Shown here piece by piece: positions 48,514 through 60,932 of a stretch of DNA of 64,000 nt (position 1 is the first letter of the stretch; every line of letters starts with the position of its first letter). Made by a program: the position numbers and the translations under genes. Location of the stretch: NCBI GenBank assembly GCA_003339415.1, contig PDHQ01000043.1, positions 140,286 to 204,285 of the forward strand, given 5' to 3'. The notes under the pieces are model-generated. The model did no database searches and was not told the origin of the DNA. It worked only from the letters and a program-made list of their open reading frames with translations. Source of the stretch: Ophiocordyceps camponoti-saundersi (nom. inval.) (lineage: Eukaryota > Ascomycota > Sordariomycetes > Hypocreales > Ophiocordycipitaceae).

Positions 48514-49236
48514 ATGGCGACGATGAAGCCGCCGGCGGCCGACTCCCTCCCATGTAACCCTCACCCTCGTCCTCACCCTCACCCTCACCCTCATGACACC
48601 CCAGACCAAAGAACTAAGCACCGCGCAGACATCGACACAGAACCAACAGATACCGAAATCGCAACAGCCAAAGCGCTCATCGCCCACGAACAAGAAACAA
48701 ACCCCCCCTCCTCACCCCCCCTCCTCCCACCAGCTCACGAAGCACTCTTCTCCCCAGCCATAAAGCAAGAGCTAGAAAGGATAAAAGCCGAGACGCCATC
48801 AACGCCCCTCCCCCTCTCCCGCTACGAAGCCCAAGAAGCACCAGAAGGACAAGGCGTAAGAATGGTCCGTCCAGCGCTGGAAGCGTCCTACGTCTCGGCA
48901 GCGTACCTCACGCTACGGAATCGAAACCTGGCTCTTCTGGACTCGCACGGCGTCAACGCCTGGCTCTTGCATAATCACCATCTGGACTGCATCAAGAACG
49001 CGCTGGAGAGGGAACGCGCGGACGTGGCGGCCGAGATCGATGCCGTTAATGCCGTGAGGCAGAACGCTCAGCTGGCTGCAAAGGCTGAGCTCGATGCCCT
49101 CGATCGCGAGTGGAGGACGACGATAGGTCGCGTTTTGGAGACCGAGTTGGATGTTTGTAGGCTTGAGGCTGAGATTCGTCGTCAGCGGAGGGCTTTGCTT
49201 CCGTCTTCTTCTTCTTCTCCTTTGCCACCTTCATAG
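48514..49236 (+). CDS. CWF7: SPF27/BCAS2 (Cwf7) subunit of the Prp19 splicing complex
   Basis: Single-exon 240-aa protein. The His-Pro repeat near residues 17-26 (HPRPHPHPHPH) is low-complexity and encoded by a CCTCAC repeat. The core HEALFSPAIKQELERI, followed by PLSRYEAQEAPEG and a C-terminal coiled coil (RVLETELDVCRLEAEIRRQ), matches the BCAS2/SPF27 family. The family is part of the NTC/Prp19 complex needed for spliceosome activation. Start at 48514; the second Met (residue 4) is an alternative. Confidence 0.88.
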   Translation: MATMKPPAADSLPCNPHPRPHPHPHPHDTPDQRTKHRADIDTEPTDTEIATAKALIAHEQETNPPSSPPLLPPAHEALFSPAIKQELERIKAETPSTPLPLSRYEAQEAPEGQGVRMVRPALEASYVSAAYLTLRNRNLALLDSHGVNAWLLHNHHLDCIKNALERERADVAAEIDAVNAVRQNAQLAAKAELDALDREWRTTIGRVLETELDVCRLEAEIRRQRRALLPSSSSSPLPPS

Positions 49237-49687
49237 ATACTGTCCGACGGCCGCTGGAGGATTTGAAGAGGGGAAGAGGGGAAAAGGGGAAAGGGGCCAA
49301 TCATCACCATGCATGAGTATTGGCATCATATGCTCTCTAACGACACATACGAGAGGATGAAATATACCATTACAAAAGAGAAATCTACGGCATCAGAACC
49401 TCGTCACACTGCATTCGAATGGCCTGTTTAGTATTCATATCTTTCTTAGGAAAGCGAAAGTAATCATGGGTTGAGAGACGTGACGGTCCGCTTCCCCGAA
49501 AAGGAACATAAAGGCTCCCCCCCCCTTAGCAACAGGCACACACACGTGCATGCAGATACACACGCACACACATACACCCCTCACACAGTCTTTTCCCCTC
49601 CTGTCTCCTCCTCTACCCGGAACGCACCCCTTCCCGCAATATGTGGACGAAAAGAAAAGAAAACAAAGATGCAGCGTATCCCCTCCA
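49237..49687. other. Convergent intergenic spacer
   Basis: 3' regions of SPF27 and the PKA regulatory subunit. CA-rich microsatellite at about 49540-49590. Confidence 0.6.
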
Positions 49688-51007
49688 TCATCCCTTGGAC
49701 AGCGGATCGACACCTTCGACGCCTTCGTCCTCGTACTTAGTGCGCCGCAGGATTCCCTCAACTGGACCCAGCAACCGCTGAAAGGCACTCTTACCCAGCG
49801 TTGCCACCTTTACGTCGGTCGAGGCGGCGACACTAGCGGCCCGCGGCGCGTCGTTGAGCAGGGCCAGCTCGCCGAAGAAATCGCCCTTTTTATACTGGCG
49901 CACCTGGTTGCTTGTGTCGCCCTTGTAGGCGGCCGCCTCGCCGCTCTCAAGCAGGTAAAAGTCGTGTCCAGGGTCACCCTCCTTGATGATGACCTCGCCG
50001 GGTGCAAACTTCTTCGTCTCGAGAGCGTCGGCGATCTTGGACCGCTCATACGGGGTCAGCGTCGAAAGCAGTGGCACCTCCTCGAGGAAGCTTTCGTACA
50101 TCCGCCTCCTGGCAAACGTCGACTCCATCAGAATGCGGCGGAAGGTGATACGGTCTAGCGCCCACAGCGTGCACGACGGCTCGACCGAGATGACGGTAGC
50201 AGCGCGCGGCGCGTTGTACATGAGCGCCAGCTCACCAAAGGACCCGCCGGCCTCAATGTTGCCGACCTTGGCGCCCATGCCGTCGGGACCGGGCTGAATA
50301 ACCCCGGCCGGGTTTACATGGACGTCAAAGGATCCCTTTTCGACGACGTAGAAGAAGTCGCCAGCGTCGCCTTGATTGATGACCTATCGGCGCGTCAGTC
50401 GACCAGCAGCGATGCGCGACGACAACCGGCTGCCGCTCACCTTGATGCCCTTGGCCGGTACCGGCTTCTCCACCATGGCACCGAGAATCTGCCCGCTCTG
50501 TTCGTCTTCCAAGTGACTGAAAAGAAAGTTGCTGCCAATGGCCCGTTGTAGACGCTCGAGCTGTTCTGGCGTCTTCTCGTACTTGGGCGGGGTCCAGTTG
50601 TCGTACGAATCGGCGTTGGGCTTGAGCGACTCGGCGGACACCGAGGTACGGCGGCTGAAGTTGTAGTGGGCAGGGTAGTTGTCGGTGTTTGGAGGCTTGC
50701 GAGCCGTCGGCGGCTTGCTTTCGCCAGTAGGCGGCTTGCTATCGCCCGCAGGCGGCTGCCCCTCGGCAGCTCCGTCGGCACCAAAGCTGGGAGGCAGACC
50801 TGTCACCGCCGCCGGGTCGGGAGGCGGGGGAGCGGGTGAGACGGGGGAGTCGGGACGGATGGTGATGTCGGGATCCGACGCCCTCGGAGAGTCATCCTCG
50901 TCCTCCTCTTCGACACGACTCATTCCGCTGGCTTCATGCTCAGCCTGCTCGCCACCGCCGAAGGGATTCAGGCTCGAGCCGAAGATAGAGGAGAATATGC
51001 CGGACAT
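49688..51007 (-). CDS. BCY1: cAMP-dependent protein kinase regulatory subunit
   Basis: Binds and inhibits PKA catalytic subunits until cAMP binds. Two exons (51007-50441, 50383-49688) around a 57-bp intron give 420 aa. An N-terminal docking region and Pro-rich linker are followed by the inhibitory site RRTSVSAE (119-126), an RRxS substrate-type sequence (type II-like). Two cyclic-nucleotide-binding domains carry the phosphate-binding cassettes GGSFGELALMYNAPRAATV and GDFFGELALLNDAPRAASV with conserved Glu and Arg. Neutral trehalase is a classical PKA target in fungi. Confidence 0.96.
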
Positions 51008-52735
51008 GATGGTGGTGGTGGTAGTGGTACTGGTAGTGGTGAGACCTACAGCAACGAAGCTTGGCCCGTTCCGCGAGGCTCGTGACAAAATTATCCTACT
51101 AGGATTGCGATGAGACAGCGATTAGCGGTTGGCGTGTCCCAGGAAGAAGGGAGAAACGGAGGGGAAAAGAACGGTGGCAGACAACAAGCAGCAAACAACA
51201 AAGAGCCCGGACGTCATGGAACATACCTCGAGTTTAGGGAGGGAAGAAAGCTATCAGCGAGCGACGCGTGCCGGGAAAGGCAAAGGGGGGAGAAAGCAGC
51301 TCCGCACAGCCAAAAGGCAGAAAGAAAAAGAGTTTTGAGGGGGAGGGGGGGACGAGTCGCGGAAGAAGAGGTGGGGAGGAAGTGAAGTGGAGGAGGTTAG
51401 GTTATGTCACAGGGCCCTGAGCCGGCCGTCCGTCTCCAACAAGCGGGGACGATGGCAGCTCCGAGATATGAGCCTGGCGAGCCTTATCCGGGACAGGGGA
51501 GGGGAGGGGTGGAGGAGTTGAATGCAGGGGGAGAATAGCGGGGGAGACGGCACGGGGGGCCGGTGAAGCCGTTTGTCTGGAGAGAAGAGAGGAGAGGGAG
51601 AGAGAGAAAGAGACAGAAAGGGACAAAAGAGAACAAGAAGTAGGACAGGGAAGGGAAGAGGAGTACTAGGTTATGAGTTCCCCGCGCTGGACAAGGGAGG
51701 AATAGATGATACACAGATAGAGAGAGAGGGAGGAGATGAGAGATGGGGGGGGGGAGGACGAGAGAGGGAGAGGAGGGGGGGGGGGGGGGGGGGGGCGGGG
51801 AGAAAGGGGAAAGGCCAAAAAAAAAACCCACACGACGGAAGCTTTCTAGAACAGTGCACGGATCATTTTGCGCCCCGCACCATGACAGCAGGCGCGAAGG
51901 AGAGAGTCTTCGACGGAGGCTTCGGTGCAGCAAAGTACCGGCACTGGTTCCTGCTGCTAGCGAGTACATGCATATCTCTACTGGGCAGCCTCTGCCCACC
52001 AGTGCTACCGAGTCCGGCCATAGCCCCGGCGCGGCCGGCGTCTCTAGGTGCTAATATGCTAACGTGCTAAGGTAATCAATTTAACCAACAAGCCGACCAA
52101 CACGGCAAAGCCTCGTCGTCATCAACGAACAAACAAGTCGGCCGCATCCATCGTCACGTCTATGTATGTATGTATCGACCTACCAAGGTGAATGCTCTTT
52201 TAGTTATACACATATAGATATATGAAGATACTAATGTACAGCAAAACAACAATGATAACAGAAACAATCCGCTATTCTAATCCGCTATCAGCCCTGGGTA
52301 TCCATCCTCCAGCCTCCATTAAGCTGTAGTTTGTTGAGGTTTAGAGAAAAAGCATGTCCGACGACGCCTCGCCTCTGTGAGTAACAGGAAGAAATCAAAG
52401 CAGACCGAAACAAGGCGGTAATCAAGGCCAAGAGACAAGAGAAAAAAAAAAGACCTGAACCGACGTGTCCTCTTTTGACGCCGGAGCCAACAGCCAAGCC
52501 ACCCAGCCAACAGCTGGTTATGTCGCATCGTCCAACACCCAACGCTCGAGACTGTGCGAGTCTATCCGGTTTGCCACAAGTCGCCACGACTCTCCAGAAG
52601 TTGATTTTCGCACATCGGACATTCACAGGTCAGTGTTTCTAACCGACGATCGTGAGTCGTTTCTGAACGCCCGCCAGGCGACAGCGTCTCGTCTTCCGTC
52701 TTCGTGTTGTTCTCGTCCTCCGATTGCGGACAACT
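51008..52735. other. Intergenic: PKA regulatory subunit promoter region
   Basis: 1.7 kb with no convincing gene. Purine-rich on the plus strand between about 51560 and 51830, with a poly-G tract at about 51774-51796. Proline-rich minus-strand ORFs here are shadows of this composition. GTAT microsatellite near 52160. Confidence 0.5.
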
Positions 52736-54248
52736 CTAGGACCCCACGGCCAGGCACGAGTCCAGCACGTTGTCGAGCATGTCCACGTCCTGACTCTCGG
52801 TCCCATCCCACCACGCGTCGCCGCCGTCGATGTCCATGGGTTCGGCGTGGCCGTTAACCGCCCTCTGCTGCTCCCGACTCGAGCCGCCTTCGGCCTCCAA
52901 GGGATCGGGCCGTCTACCCCCAATCCAAGTGTAGTCGTCCCAATTCTCCAGCTCACCTTCGACGTAGCCGAACATCGTCTGCGTTCTGAGCGCGGGAAAC
53001 TGCGCCATACCCGACTCTGCGAGCTCCAGCGAGAGCCGCATGTCGGCCATGCCCAGCTGTTGGCGCTCAGCCGCCGCCTTGGCTTCGACAGGGAGTAGCC
53101 CATTCTTATCTCGCGTCATCTCGCCGCGCTGGGCGGCTTCTTCTTCCACCCGTAGTTGTCGCTGGAACTTGCGCGTCTGTATCCACGTCGTGCCGATGCC
53201 GAGACCCGCGCAGCCGGAGTCACCCGGCCCGTTGCTGCGCGTGCGGCTAAATATTTGCGTCAATATCTCTTTGATGAACGTCTCGGTTGCTACGCTCAAG
53301 AGTTGCGGTGCGTCGCTCGAGTGGCCGCCCGACAACCCGGCGTCATAGCACATTGGAAGCATTCGGCCTGTGATGAGGCCCACGTCGGGGAACTCTCCCG
53401 ACTCCACCGCCAGAGGTTGCGCGAATCGCTTCCGTATCTCCAGATCGAAGTCTAACCCGACACCGTCAACGACGCCTAGCAATGAGGGAATGAGGGAAAA
53501 CGTACTCATCTTGTTGATACTGCCGACGGCGCTAGAGGGTGGCTCCGGGACGCTGGATGGCCTTCGTTGCGCCTCCTGGAAAGTGTTCGCTAGCATCTCG
53601 TAGGGGTCCCACTGGCATCGGATTAGCAACGGGGTCGCTGCATCGGAGGTGAACAAGGGAAAAAGTCTTACGTCCATCTGCGTCAAGTCCTTGATCCGCC
53701 TGCGGTCCTTTGCCGGTAGTTGCATCACGTCGCCCTTGAGCCTACGCTCCGCCGCATCGCCAGTGACAGGTTTGCTTGCCACGGGTACCACAGGTTTGTC
53801 GTTGGCGCTGACCCAGGGCGCGATTCCTTGGTCAGGCATCTCACGCGTGACATTTCCCAGTAGAGCGGCGATGAGCAGATTATGAAGATGATCCTTATCA
53901 CCGTTGTCTCCGCCAAGAAGCGGATCGATGCGGTCAGAGTATTCGGCCTGGCTCAGACGCCCTAGTACCTCCAGTCGTCAGTCATGAATGGCCAGTGAGG
54001 GCGAAAAATCGGCGAATACCAGTAAGGAACTCGGCCGTGGTTTCTTTGTACAAGAGCCACTGTTCGCCGCCGATAGCTGCTTTGAGGGGAGCGTAAAGCG
54101 GCTCCAGATCGATGCGTGCGGGAATGATCTGGCTTTTGGACATCTTGAAAGATCCGGCGGAGTTGATGGAGAGCGTCTTGTTGGCGAGGACAGGTGTCGA
54201 TAGCGTGACGACCGGGCGGCTCAGGGCCGCTGGATCGATGTCGGGCAT
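52736..54248 (-). CDS. HFI1: SAGA complex subunit Hfi1/Ada1
   Basis: Structural subunit of the SAGA histone-acetylation coactivator; its histone-fold pairs with Taf12. Three exons (54248-54020, 53961-53672, 53611-52736) give about 464 aa. The N-terminal block [20 protein letters not shown], followed by [17 protein letters not shown] and [20 protein letters not shown], matches the Hfi1/Ada1 family. [18 protein letters not shown] follows. The C-terminus is acidic and Trp/Asp-rich. Intron 2 (53671-53612, 60 bp, GTAAGA...CAG) is in-frame and stop-free. Confidence 0.9.
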
Positions 54249-54649
54249 GGCGTTGCAGTGGGTGAGCAGCGCGGCTCGTGGGCCGCACCAAACTGATACC
54301 AATAGTAATGCGATTACAGCTTCGCGCTCGAGTTGATGGTGCGGGCACGGCGAAGCCGCGACGTCGATGGGAAGATGCGTCTTTCAGGGAGAGAGAGTTC
54401 AAAGGACGTCGAATGTCGGCTGGGAGGTTTTTTTGTCAGCAAGCGCTAACCGCCATAGCCGCCGGCCCGGGGAGTAATGTGATCTAAGATCTGTCAGGTA
54501 CCGAGTACCGAGCGGCGGTGCACTGTGCAGCGCCTTTCCTTAGTAGCCCGATACATGAGTCTCCGTCACCCACCCCGCCTTGTTCCCCGGACGCGTCTCT
54601 GGCGCGCCTCATCGCGAGGCTTCGCCTTGTCTCATCTATCTCAATAGCT
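54249..54649. promoter_or_regulatory. Divergent promoter, HFI1 / GCP3
   Basis: 401-bp spacer between divergent genes. No specific element was recognised. Confidence 0.55.
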
Positions 54650-57374
54650 ATGGCCCCAGATCGCATCGCCAACGCCATAGACAGCCTCGTCACACATCTA
54701 GTGTCTCGTCTCCCAGGCCAGACCGAGGCAGAGGCTCGGGAACGTCACGACGCCTGTGTCGGCCTCGTCCGTTCCATCATCGATAGGTGAATTAGCTTTC
54801 CCCCCGCGTGCCCTCGAGGGCCCATCCGTGCTGACTGACGCCTGCAGTCCTCCGAGCCCTGGTATCTCATCCGACGTGAACCACGCTTCGGATCTTATCA
54901 AACGGAAGCTCCTCCCGGGAAATCCCAGTCAGGCTCTGAGGTTCTCCAACCTATACTCACGTCTCCTGGCGCTGCCGGTCCTCGAACACAAGTGGGCCAT
55001 CCTCTTCTTGCTGTACCGACTGGCAGATTCCCCCGACCCTAGCGAGCCCTCCTCCTTAAGCCCGGTTAAGCCGTCTGCGCCCAACTATCGCGATGCCGTC
55101 TCCCGCGATGCATCCAGACGCCACGGTCGCGACCGTCCGAGGGTGTCGATGCTGGTTTCCAAATTCGAGGAGGAGCAGTTCAGTGACGCATTTCAGCCGG
55201 ATGGCCTCCGTAACCTTCCTCTCCCCCCGAAGAGAACCGGGCCGGGCGGTGAAGATCTGCAACCCGTAGAGGGCCCAGCGCGCCGAGACGTGTCACTCAA
55301 ATCAACTCTCCTGGCAAGCAACCATGCGGAGATGGACCCGCCCGAGACGGTACTGTTGAGGCATCTCCCCTATACGCTCCAGGGCTTGTCTTCAACTTCG
55401 ATGCCATTTTCGGATGACGGCAGCCTGCAGCTCCCGCCTACGCTCCCGCTACCCGTCATCTCCCTCCTGCACACGTTGGCCGAGCCGGCGCTGCTGTATC
55501 GCAGGCTCGATGCCTTCTGCAAGAGCTCGCCTCAGGGCCTACTCGGCCAGAGCCTGCGCTCGGCCATGGGCAGCGAGCTGCGTTCGTACCTGAGCCTGAT
55601 TGCCACTCTCGAGGGACAGATCCGCAGGGCACTGACGGACCTCGACGAGAATAGTCCCCGCGGAGGCATCGGCAAGACTGGCGTGACGCTGAAGAGATGC
55701 GTCGTATGGACGCGAGAGGCTACCCTTGGCTTGCGGCTCATGTGCACCATGGCCGAGGAGTCCGAGGATAAGAAGGGGGGCCAGCTAATGTCCCTGATTC
55801 ACGGCTACTCGTCGTCCAACGGGGACCCTGTGGTTGCGGCCTTTGCGGAGCGGCTGCTGGCCAACTTTACGGGACCTTTTTACAATATGCTGCGACACTG
55901 GATCTACGACGGGGAGCTGCTCGATCCGTACGTCGAGTTCTTCGTCAAGGAGCGGGCGCCGCTGGCGGAGGCGGCCAAGAAAAAGGGCGGGGGCAACGCA
56001 TGGGAGGACAAGTACGAGATTGACGAGGGGCTCGTGCCGACGACGATGACGCAGGACTTTGCGCAAAAGGTGTTTCTCATCGGCAAATCGCTCAACTTTA
56101 TCCGGCACAGCTGCGACGACTCTGATTGGGTCGAGCGCTACTCCAAGGCGGCGTCCAAGGAGCTCCGGTACGGCGACACGGCAACGCTCGAGGCGTGGAT
56201 TGACGAAGCCTACAAGACGACGATGAAGCGCCTGATGGAGCTCATGACGGACAAGTTTCACCTGCTGGACCACCTCTCGGCCTTGAAGAAGTACATTCTG
56301 CTGGGTCAAGGCGACTTTATCGCACTGCTAATGGAGTCGTTGGCAGCGAACTTGGATCGGCCGGCCGGGGCGCAGTACCGGCACACACTCACGGCGCAGC
56401 TGGAGCACGCCATCCGGGGTTCCAACGCGCAGTACGACTCGGCGGAGGTGCTGCGGCGGCTGGACGCGCGGATGCTGCAGTTGTCACACGGCGACATGGG
56501 CTGGGACTGCTTCACACTCGAGTATAAGATGGAGGCGCCGGCGGACGTGGTGGTGACGGAATGGGGCAAGCGGCAGTACCTCAAGGTGTTTAATTTCCTG
56601 TGGAGGATCAAGCGGGTCGAGTTTGGGCTGCTGACGACGTGGCGGAAGTGCATGACGGGCTCGCGAGGCGTGCTGCAGAGCCGGGAGGCCACGGTGCAAC
56701 AGGCATGGAAGCTGACGCGGGGAACGCTGGCGGAGATGATTCACTTTGTCGGGCAGCTCCAGTACTACATTCTTTTCGAGGTGATTGAGTCGTCTTGGGG
56801 GGAGCTGCAGCGGCGGGTGCGCAGGGAGGACTGCACGCTGGACGATGTGATTTGCGCGCACGAGCGTTACCTCGATGACATTACGCACAAGGGGCTCTTG
56901 GGGGCCAAACGAAGGGGCCATCAGCAGCAGCAACAGACGGACGATGCGGACGACGGGGCTTCGTATCTGGCGCAGCTGAGCGACCTGCTGCGGCTGATGC
57001 TCAACTACCGAGACGCCGTCGACGGGCTCTACAGCTGGAGCGTGTCTCACTTTACCCGTCGGCAAGAGGCCGAGGTGTTGGGATCAGGATCAGGAACAGG
57101 AACAGGGAGGGGATCAGGGTCAGGGTCTGGGCCCCCCGGCCTCGGCGCCGGTGCCGGAGAAGACGGCGCCGGAGAGGACGGGGTGGCGTCGGAGTTGTCG
57201 GCGTTGCGAGAACGGCTGCGCTATCTGGGCTCCTCGTTTCGCACGCGCGTGCAGATTCTCCTCGGCGACCTCGCGTACCAGCCTGATGTGGACATGCGCT
57301 TCCTCGGGGTGGCGATGAATTTCAACGATGTGTATCAGCCGGCCCGACGGAAGAGCAAGGCCGCCAAGGGATAG
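54650..57374 (+). CDS. SPC98: Gamma-tubulin complex component 3 (Spc98/Alp6)
   Basis: Subunit of the gamma-tubulin small complex that nucleates microtubules at spindle pole bodies. Two exons (54650-54786, 54848-57374) around a 61-bp intron give 887 aa. GRIP1 text includes LRHLPYTLQGLSS and RHWIYDGELLDPYVEFFV. GRIP2 includes FLIGKSLNFIRHSC, DFIALLMESL and FNFLWRIKRVEFGL. The GKSxNFxR motif and FLWRxKRxE favour GCP3 over GCP2. A Gly/Ser/Thr low-complexity insert lies near residues 795-825. The ATG at 54650 starts a typical helical N-terminus. Confidence 0.92.
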
Positions 57375-57714
57375 AGAGAGGATGGGGCCGTTTTTCGGGG
57401 GGGGTGTTGAATGTATGTATGTATGCACTTTTTTTAATACCCCGTCTCCTCCTCTTGTGCGTGCGCCTGTATGTATGTCTCTCTCTCTCTCTCTGTGTGT
57501 GTGTGACTGAGTTTGTGCATGTTTGTGCGTGCCCTCTCTCTCTCTCGGTGTGTGTGTGTGTGTGTGTGTGCCTGGGGAGTGTATAGGTACGGACAGTGCG
57601 TGGTTCTCCCTCCTCCGCCCACCCTTCCCCTTCCAAACTCCCTGCCGCACGACGGCAATCTACTTGGAGGCGACGGCGTCTCACGGCATATCGAAGCTTC
57701 ACACACACGCATTC

Positions 57715-57749
<35 letters not shown>

Positions 57750-59206
57750 CACCCTCCGCAGCGAACGACGGGTTTTTTTTTTCCCCTTCTCGTTCCCCCC
57801 CTTTTCGCGTTGTGTCTCAGCGGTGACGGAAGGGGACGAGCCGCCGACCTTCTTCCAGGCTTCTTTGAACTGTCTCGACGGCGTCGGCCGATGCGGCGGA
57901 ACGGGTGAAGACGGCCGATAAGAGAGGGGGGGGGAAACGGAAATCGGCATCAACCGTAGATGGTAGTTCTCACCTTGCACGTTGGCTGTTTTCTTTCTCA
58001 CCGATTCTTCTCGTTGCTTGCTTGTTTGGTATTCCGTTTTAATTTCTTAGTAAGTATTTATCGATGTTTTTTTTTTTGAAACGGGTGAATCTTATTCATT
58101 GGATTGCATACGTAAGGAGTATATATGTGATATCCATATGTTGACTCTGTAGGCCGGCAGGTAGGTTGTAGGGAACGAAGGGGGGGGTGTGTAGCGTTTG
58201 AGGTGGAACTTGTTTCGTTTCCTCTCTGTCTTTTTCTTTATTTTCCTTCTGGCTTTCTTTCAATGGATGCTCTCCCGCTGTTGGTTCCGACAAGGGGAGA
58301 TTGGAAGGGGGTGTGTGTGTGTGCGCGTGTGTGCGTGTGTATGGGATGAGGGATGATGGATGGGAATGTTGGCTGGTTTAATGCATACATGAGTGTATTT
58401 AGTATGTGCACGTATGTATGTATGAACGGACATGTCAGGGAGAGAGAGAGAGAGTGTGTGTGTGTCTTGCGCGAGACGACGGATATTTGCCACTTGTCCG
58501 TATCATTATCCATCCATCCATCCATCCATCCATCCATCCATCCATCCATCTATCGGGTATCTTCTATCTAGTTCCTATCTTGCGATATCTGGTCGATTTT
58601 CTTTTGCTACATTTTTCGGGGGTGAGTGAGGATGGTGGGGGGGTAACTTGCATAGTAGGTGAGGGTGAGAGCACGTCCCCTTTGCATCCATCCATCCATG
58701 GCTAGGTAGGAAGGATGGTAGATTTTGTCGAAACTTCGGTTCGGTTCGGCGAATGGCAAAAAGGGACATACATACATACAATGTACAGATCATGTGTGTA
58801 GTATCCGGACGGCGACGGAACAGAGGATGATGATTGTGATGATGATGACGATGATGGATGGCGTCAGCAAACGAGCAAAAGATCCGGTAACACGGGCCCG
58901 GGAAAACATGAACAACGTGCCATGTCCGTTGTTTGTGACTGGTAGGATGAGAGCCTGGTAGGTACCTACGGATACCAGCAGTAACGTGAGCGCTTCTGCC
59001 AATTCCATGGCAGGGCTGGCAGACCTTCCTTGGGTGTAGCTAGAAGGCAAGTAAAGGTAAGGTACACACACGCATAGGGAGACAGCAGCTGGCCTTTTTT
59101 TCCTCTTATATTTCTTGCTTTAATTACTTGTTTTCATCTTGATTTTAATTTAATTGTTTTCTTGTTCCTTCTCCGGAGTCTCAACCCCCCCCCTTTTCCC
59201 CCCTTT

Positions 59207-59246
<40 letters not shown>

Positions 59247-59251
59247 ATCTA

Positions 59252-59299
<48 letters not shown>

Positions 59300-60689
59300 C
59301 CTTCTTTCTGCCCCCCTCCCTCGGATTAGTCAAGAAAACAGTTGGCTAACAGCTTATATGTACATACACCTTTGCCTTTCTACCTTCCACATCTCATAAT
59401 CCGCATTCCCCGTCCTATTTATACGGAGAAGTGAGATTGAGAATGAGAGAAAATAGACTATTTTCTAGGTAGGCAGGGAGTAGGAAATTCGGTTTGCCCG
59501 AAACGTCCCCTTCATGGTTTCTCTTACACACCGCACACACACACACACTCACTCACTCTCTCTCTTCTCTCGGTGTCGGTCAACCACGACAAGGCTCCTC
59601 CCGCACGGGGAAGCCGAGAAGGAAAAATAATAATAGGAAAAAAAAAAGAAAAAAAGGGAAGAAAAAAGCCATGTGTGCCTGATTATTGATGCAAGGCACA
59701 CACAGCTTATCTATAACAATTTTTTCCCCCCTCCCTTCTCGAACGGTTGTTGTAATACCAAACCGTGACTGATAGTGATGACGATGATGGTTTTGATGCC
59801 TTGATGGATGCGTGCGTGCCTAAAATACCGGAGCCCGGGGCGGGTACTCGATACTATCGCCTTCGCGACATTTCCCCGCCATTCCTCGGGTCCCGTCTAC
59901 ATGTCTTCTTCCCGCTCTCTCTTCCCACTCCTCCTCATCCTCCCCCGGAATCTCGTCCTGTCTCGCTCGCTTCAGGCGCGAGTGAATGGACCACCACGAC
60001 GATCCCTGCTCTCCCCACGCCCCCCCCCCCCCCCTTCCTCCCCCCCCCTTTCCCCGGACGCCGCCCTGTATCCGTGGGCTTCTTTTTTTTCCCTCCCCTT
60101 GTCTTTCCTCTGTAGCTTCCTCACGACACACACACACACACATACACTGTCTGCCCTTGCAATAAATCTGACCTCCGATCCGGATATTTCTCTACCCACT
60201 TCTTTTTCTCCCTCCCCTTTCTTCTTGTTCTTCTTCTTGTTCTTCATCTTCTTCTTCCCTCTTCATCTCTCCGCCTCTTCTTCTGCTCCTTCTTACTCTT
60301 CTGTTGTTTTTTCTACCCCTCTTCGCCGCCTACCTTCTTCTCTCTAGGCTCGCCCTCGTTTTCTTCTTCTTTCTAACTTCTTTCACTCTTTCTCACGCAC
60401 ACAAAATTTTCCCTTCCTTTACGCCCGCGCCCTCTACCAACCTTTTCCTCCCCCCTTCCCATTCCCACTCCCACTCCGCAAAAGGGAAAGGATAGAAGCG
60501 TCTCCGCCTCTCAGCAGACTTTGCCTTTCGCATCAACCGCTTTGTGGATCCCGCAAATCCCGCCGTCAGAGCAAACTCGCCCTGTCCCGACTCTCGCCCA
60601 CGCAAACAAGTTTTTTCACGGCAAGAAAGAAATTTCCAAAGCGATACAGAAGAGTCCTGTTCTTCGTCTCTGCTGCCCGGTTCTTCGAA
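57375..60689. other. 3.3-kb microsatellite-rich spacer
   Basis: No protein gene was recognised. Holds many simple repeats: GT runs (57550-57570, 58309-58340), CT runs (57717-57747, about 59211-59296) and a CATC tetranucleotide tract (58508-58553). From about 59870 to 60500 the plus strand is pyrimidine-rich, as in long fungal leaders, and may belong to a transcript ending in the small ORF at 60690. Confidence 0.55.
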
Positions 60690-60932
60690 ATGCCGAGCCC
60701 CCAGGTCGCCTCGCCCATGGCCATGTCGTCGTCACAGCGCTCCAATCTCCGCATCTTGACGTCGCACGACATCTGCAACAGCCTCCACGCCACCCTCAGC
60801 GCCAGCAGCGATGATCGGCCTTCTACCCCCGTTCGCCGTATCCAAGAAGACGACTACGACGTCCCGGCACCGCCGCCACCGAGTCCCGTCAGCCTGAGAG
60901 CTGATCACTGGCACGTCCCGGCTCGCCGTTGA
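60690..60932 (+). CDS. Small hypothetical protein, 80 aa
   Basis: ATG 60690 opens an 80-codon ORF after a ~700-bp pyrimidine-rich stretch, the layout of a fungal gene with a long leader. The product is Ser/Pro-rich with HDICNSLHATLSASSDD, STPVRRIQEDDYDVPAPPPP and no signal peptide. No family was recognised. Balanced composition against low-complexity surroundings argues for coding; short length argues for caution. Internal Met at residue 10 or 12 could also start. Confidence 0.4.
   Translation: MPSPQVASPMAMSSSQRSNLRILTSHDICNSLHATLSASSDDRPSTPVRRIQEDDYDVPAPPPPSPVSLRADHWHVPARR

Noticed and set aside
48549..48594. CCTCAC/CCCTCA repeats resembling telomeric DNA
   Set aside because: Not the TTAGGG unit, and they lie inside SPF27 coding a His-Pro repeat.
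51484..51999. 171-codon proline-rich minus-strand ORF
   Set aside because: A shadow of poly-G and GA-rich DNA in the PKA regulatory subunit upstream region.
58508..58553. Regular CATC array, considered as a CRISPR-like or satellite repeat
   Set aside because: A simple tetranucleotide microsatellite with no spacers, in a eukaryotic genome.
59808..60347. 179-codon plus-strand ORF rich in Ser, Leu, Phe and Pro
   Set aside because: A pyrimidine-rich, low-complexity translation; more likely a leader or spacer.
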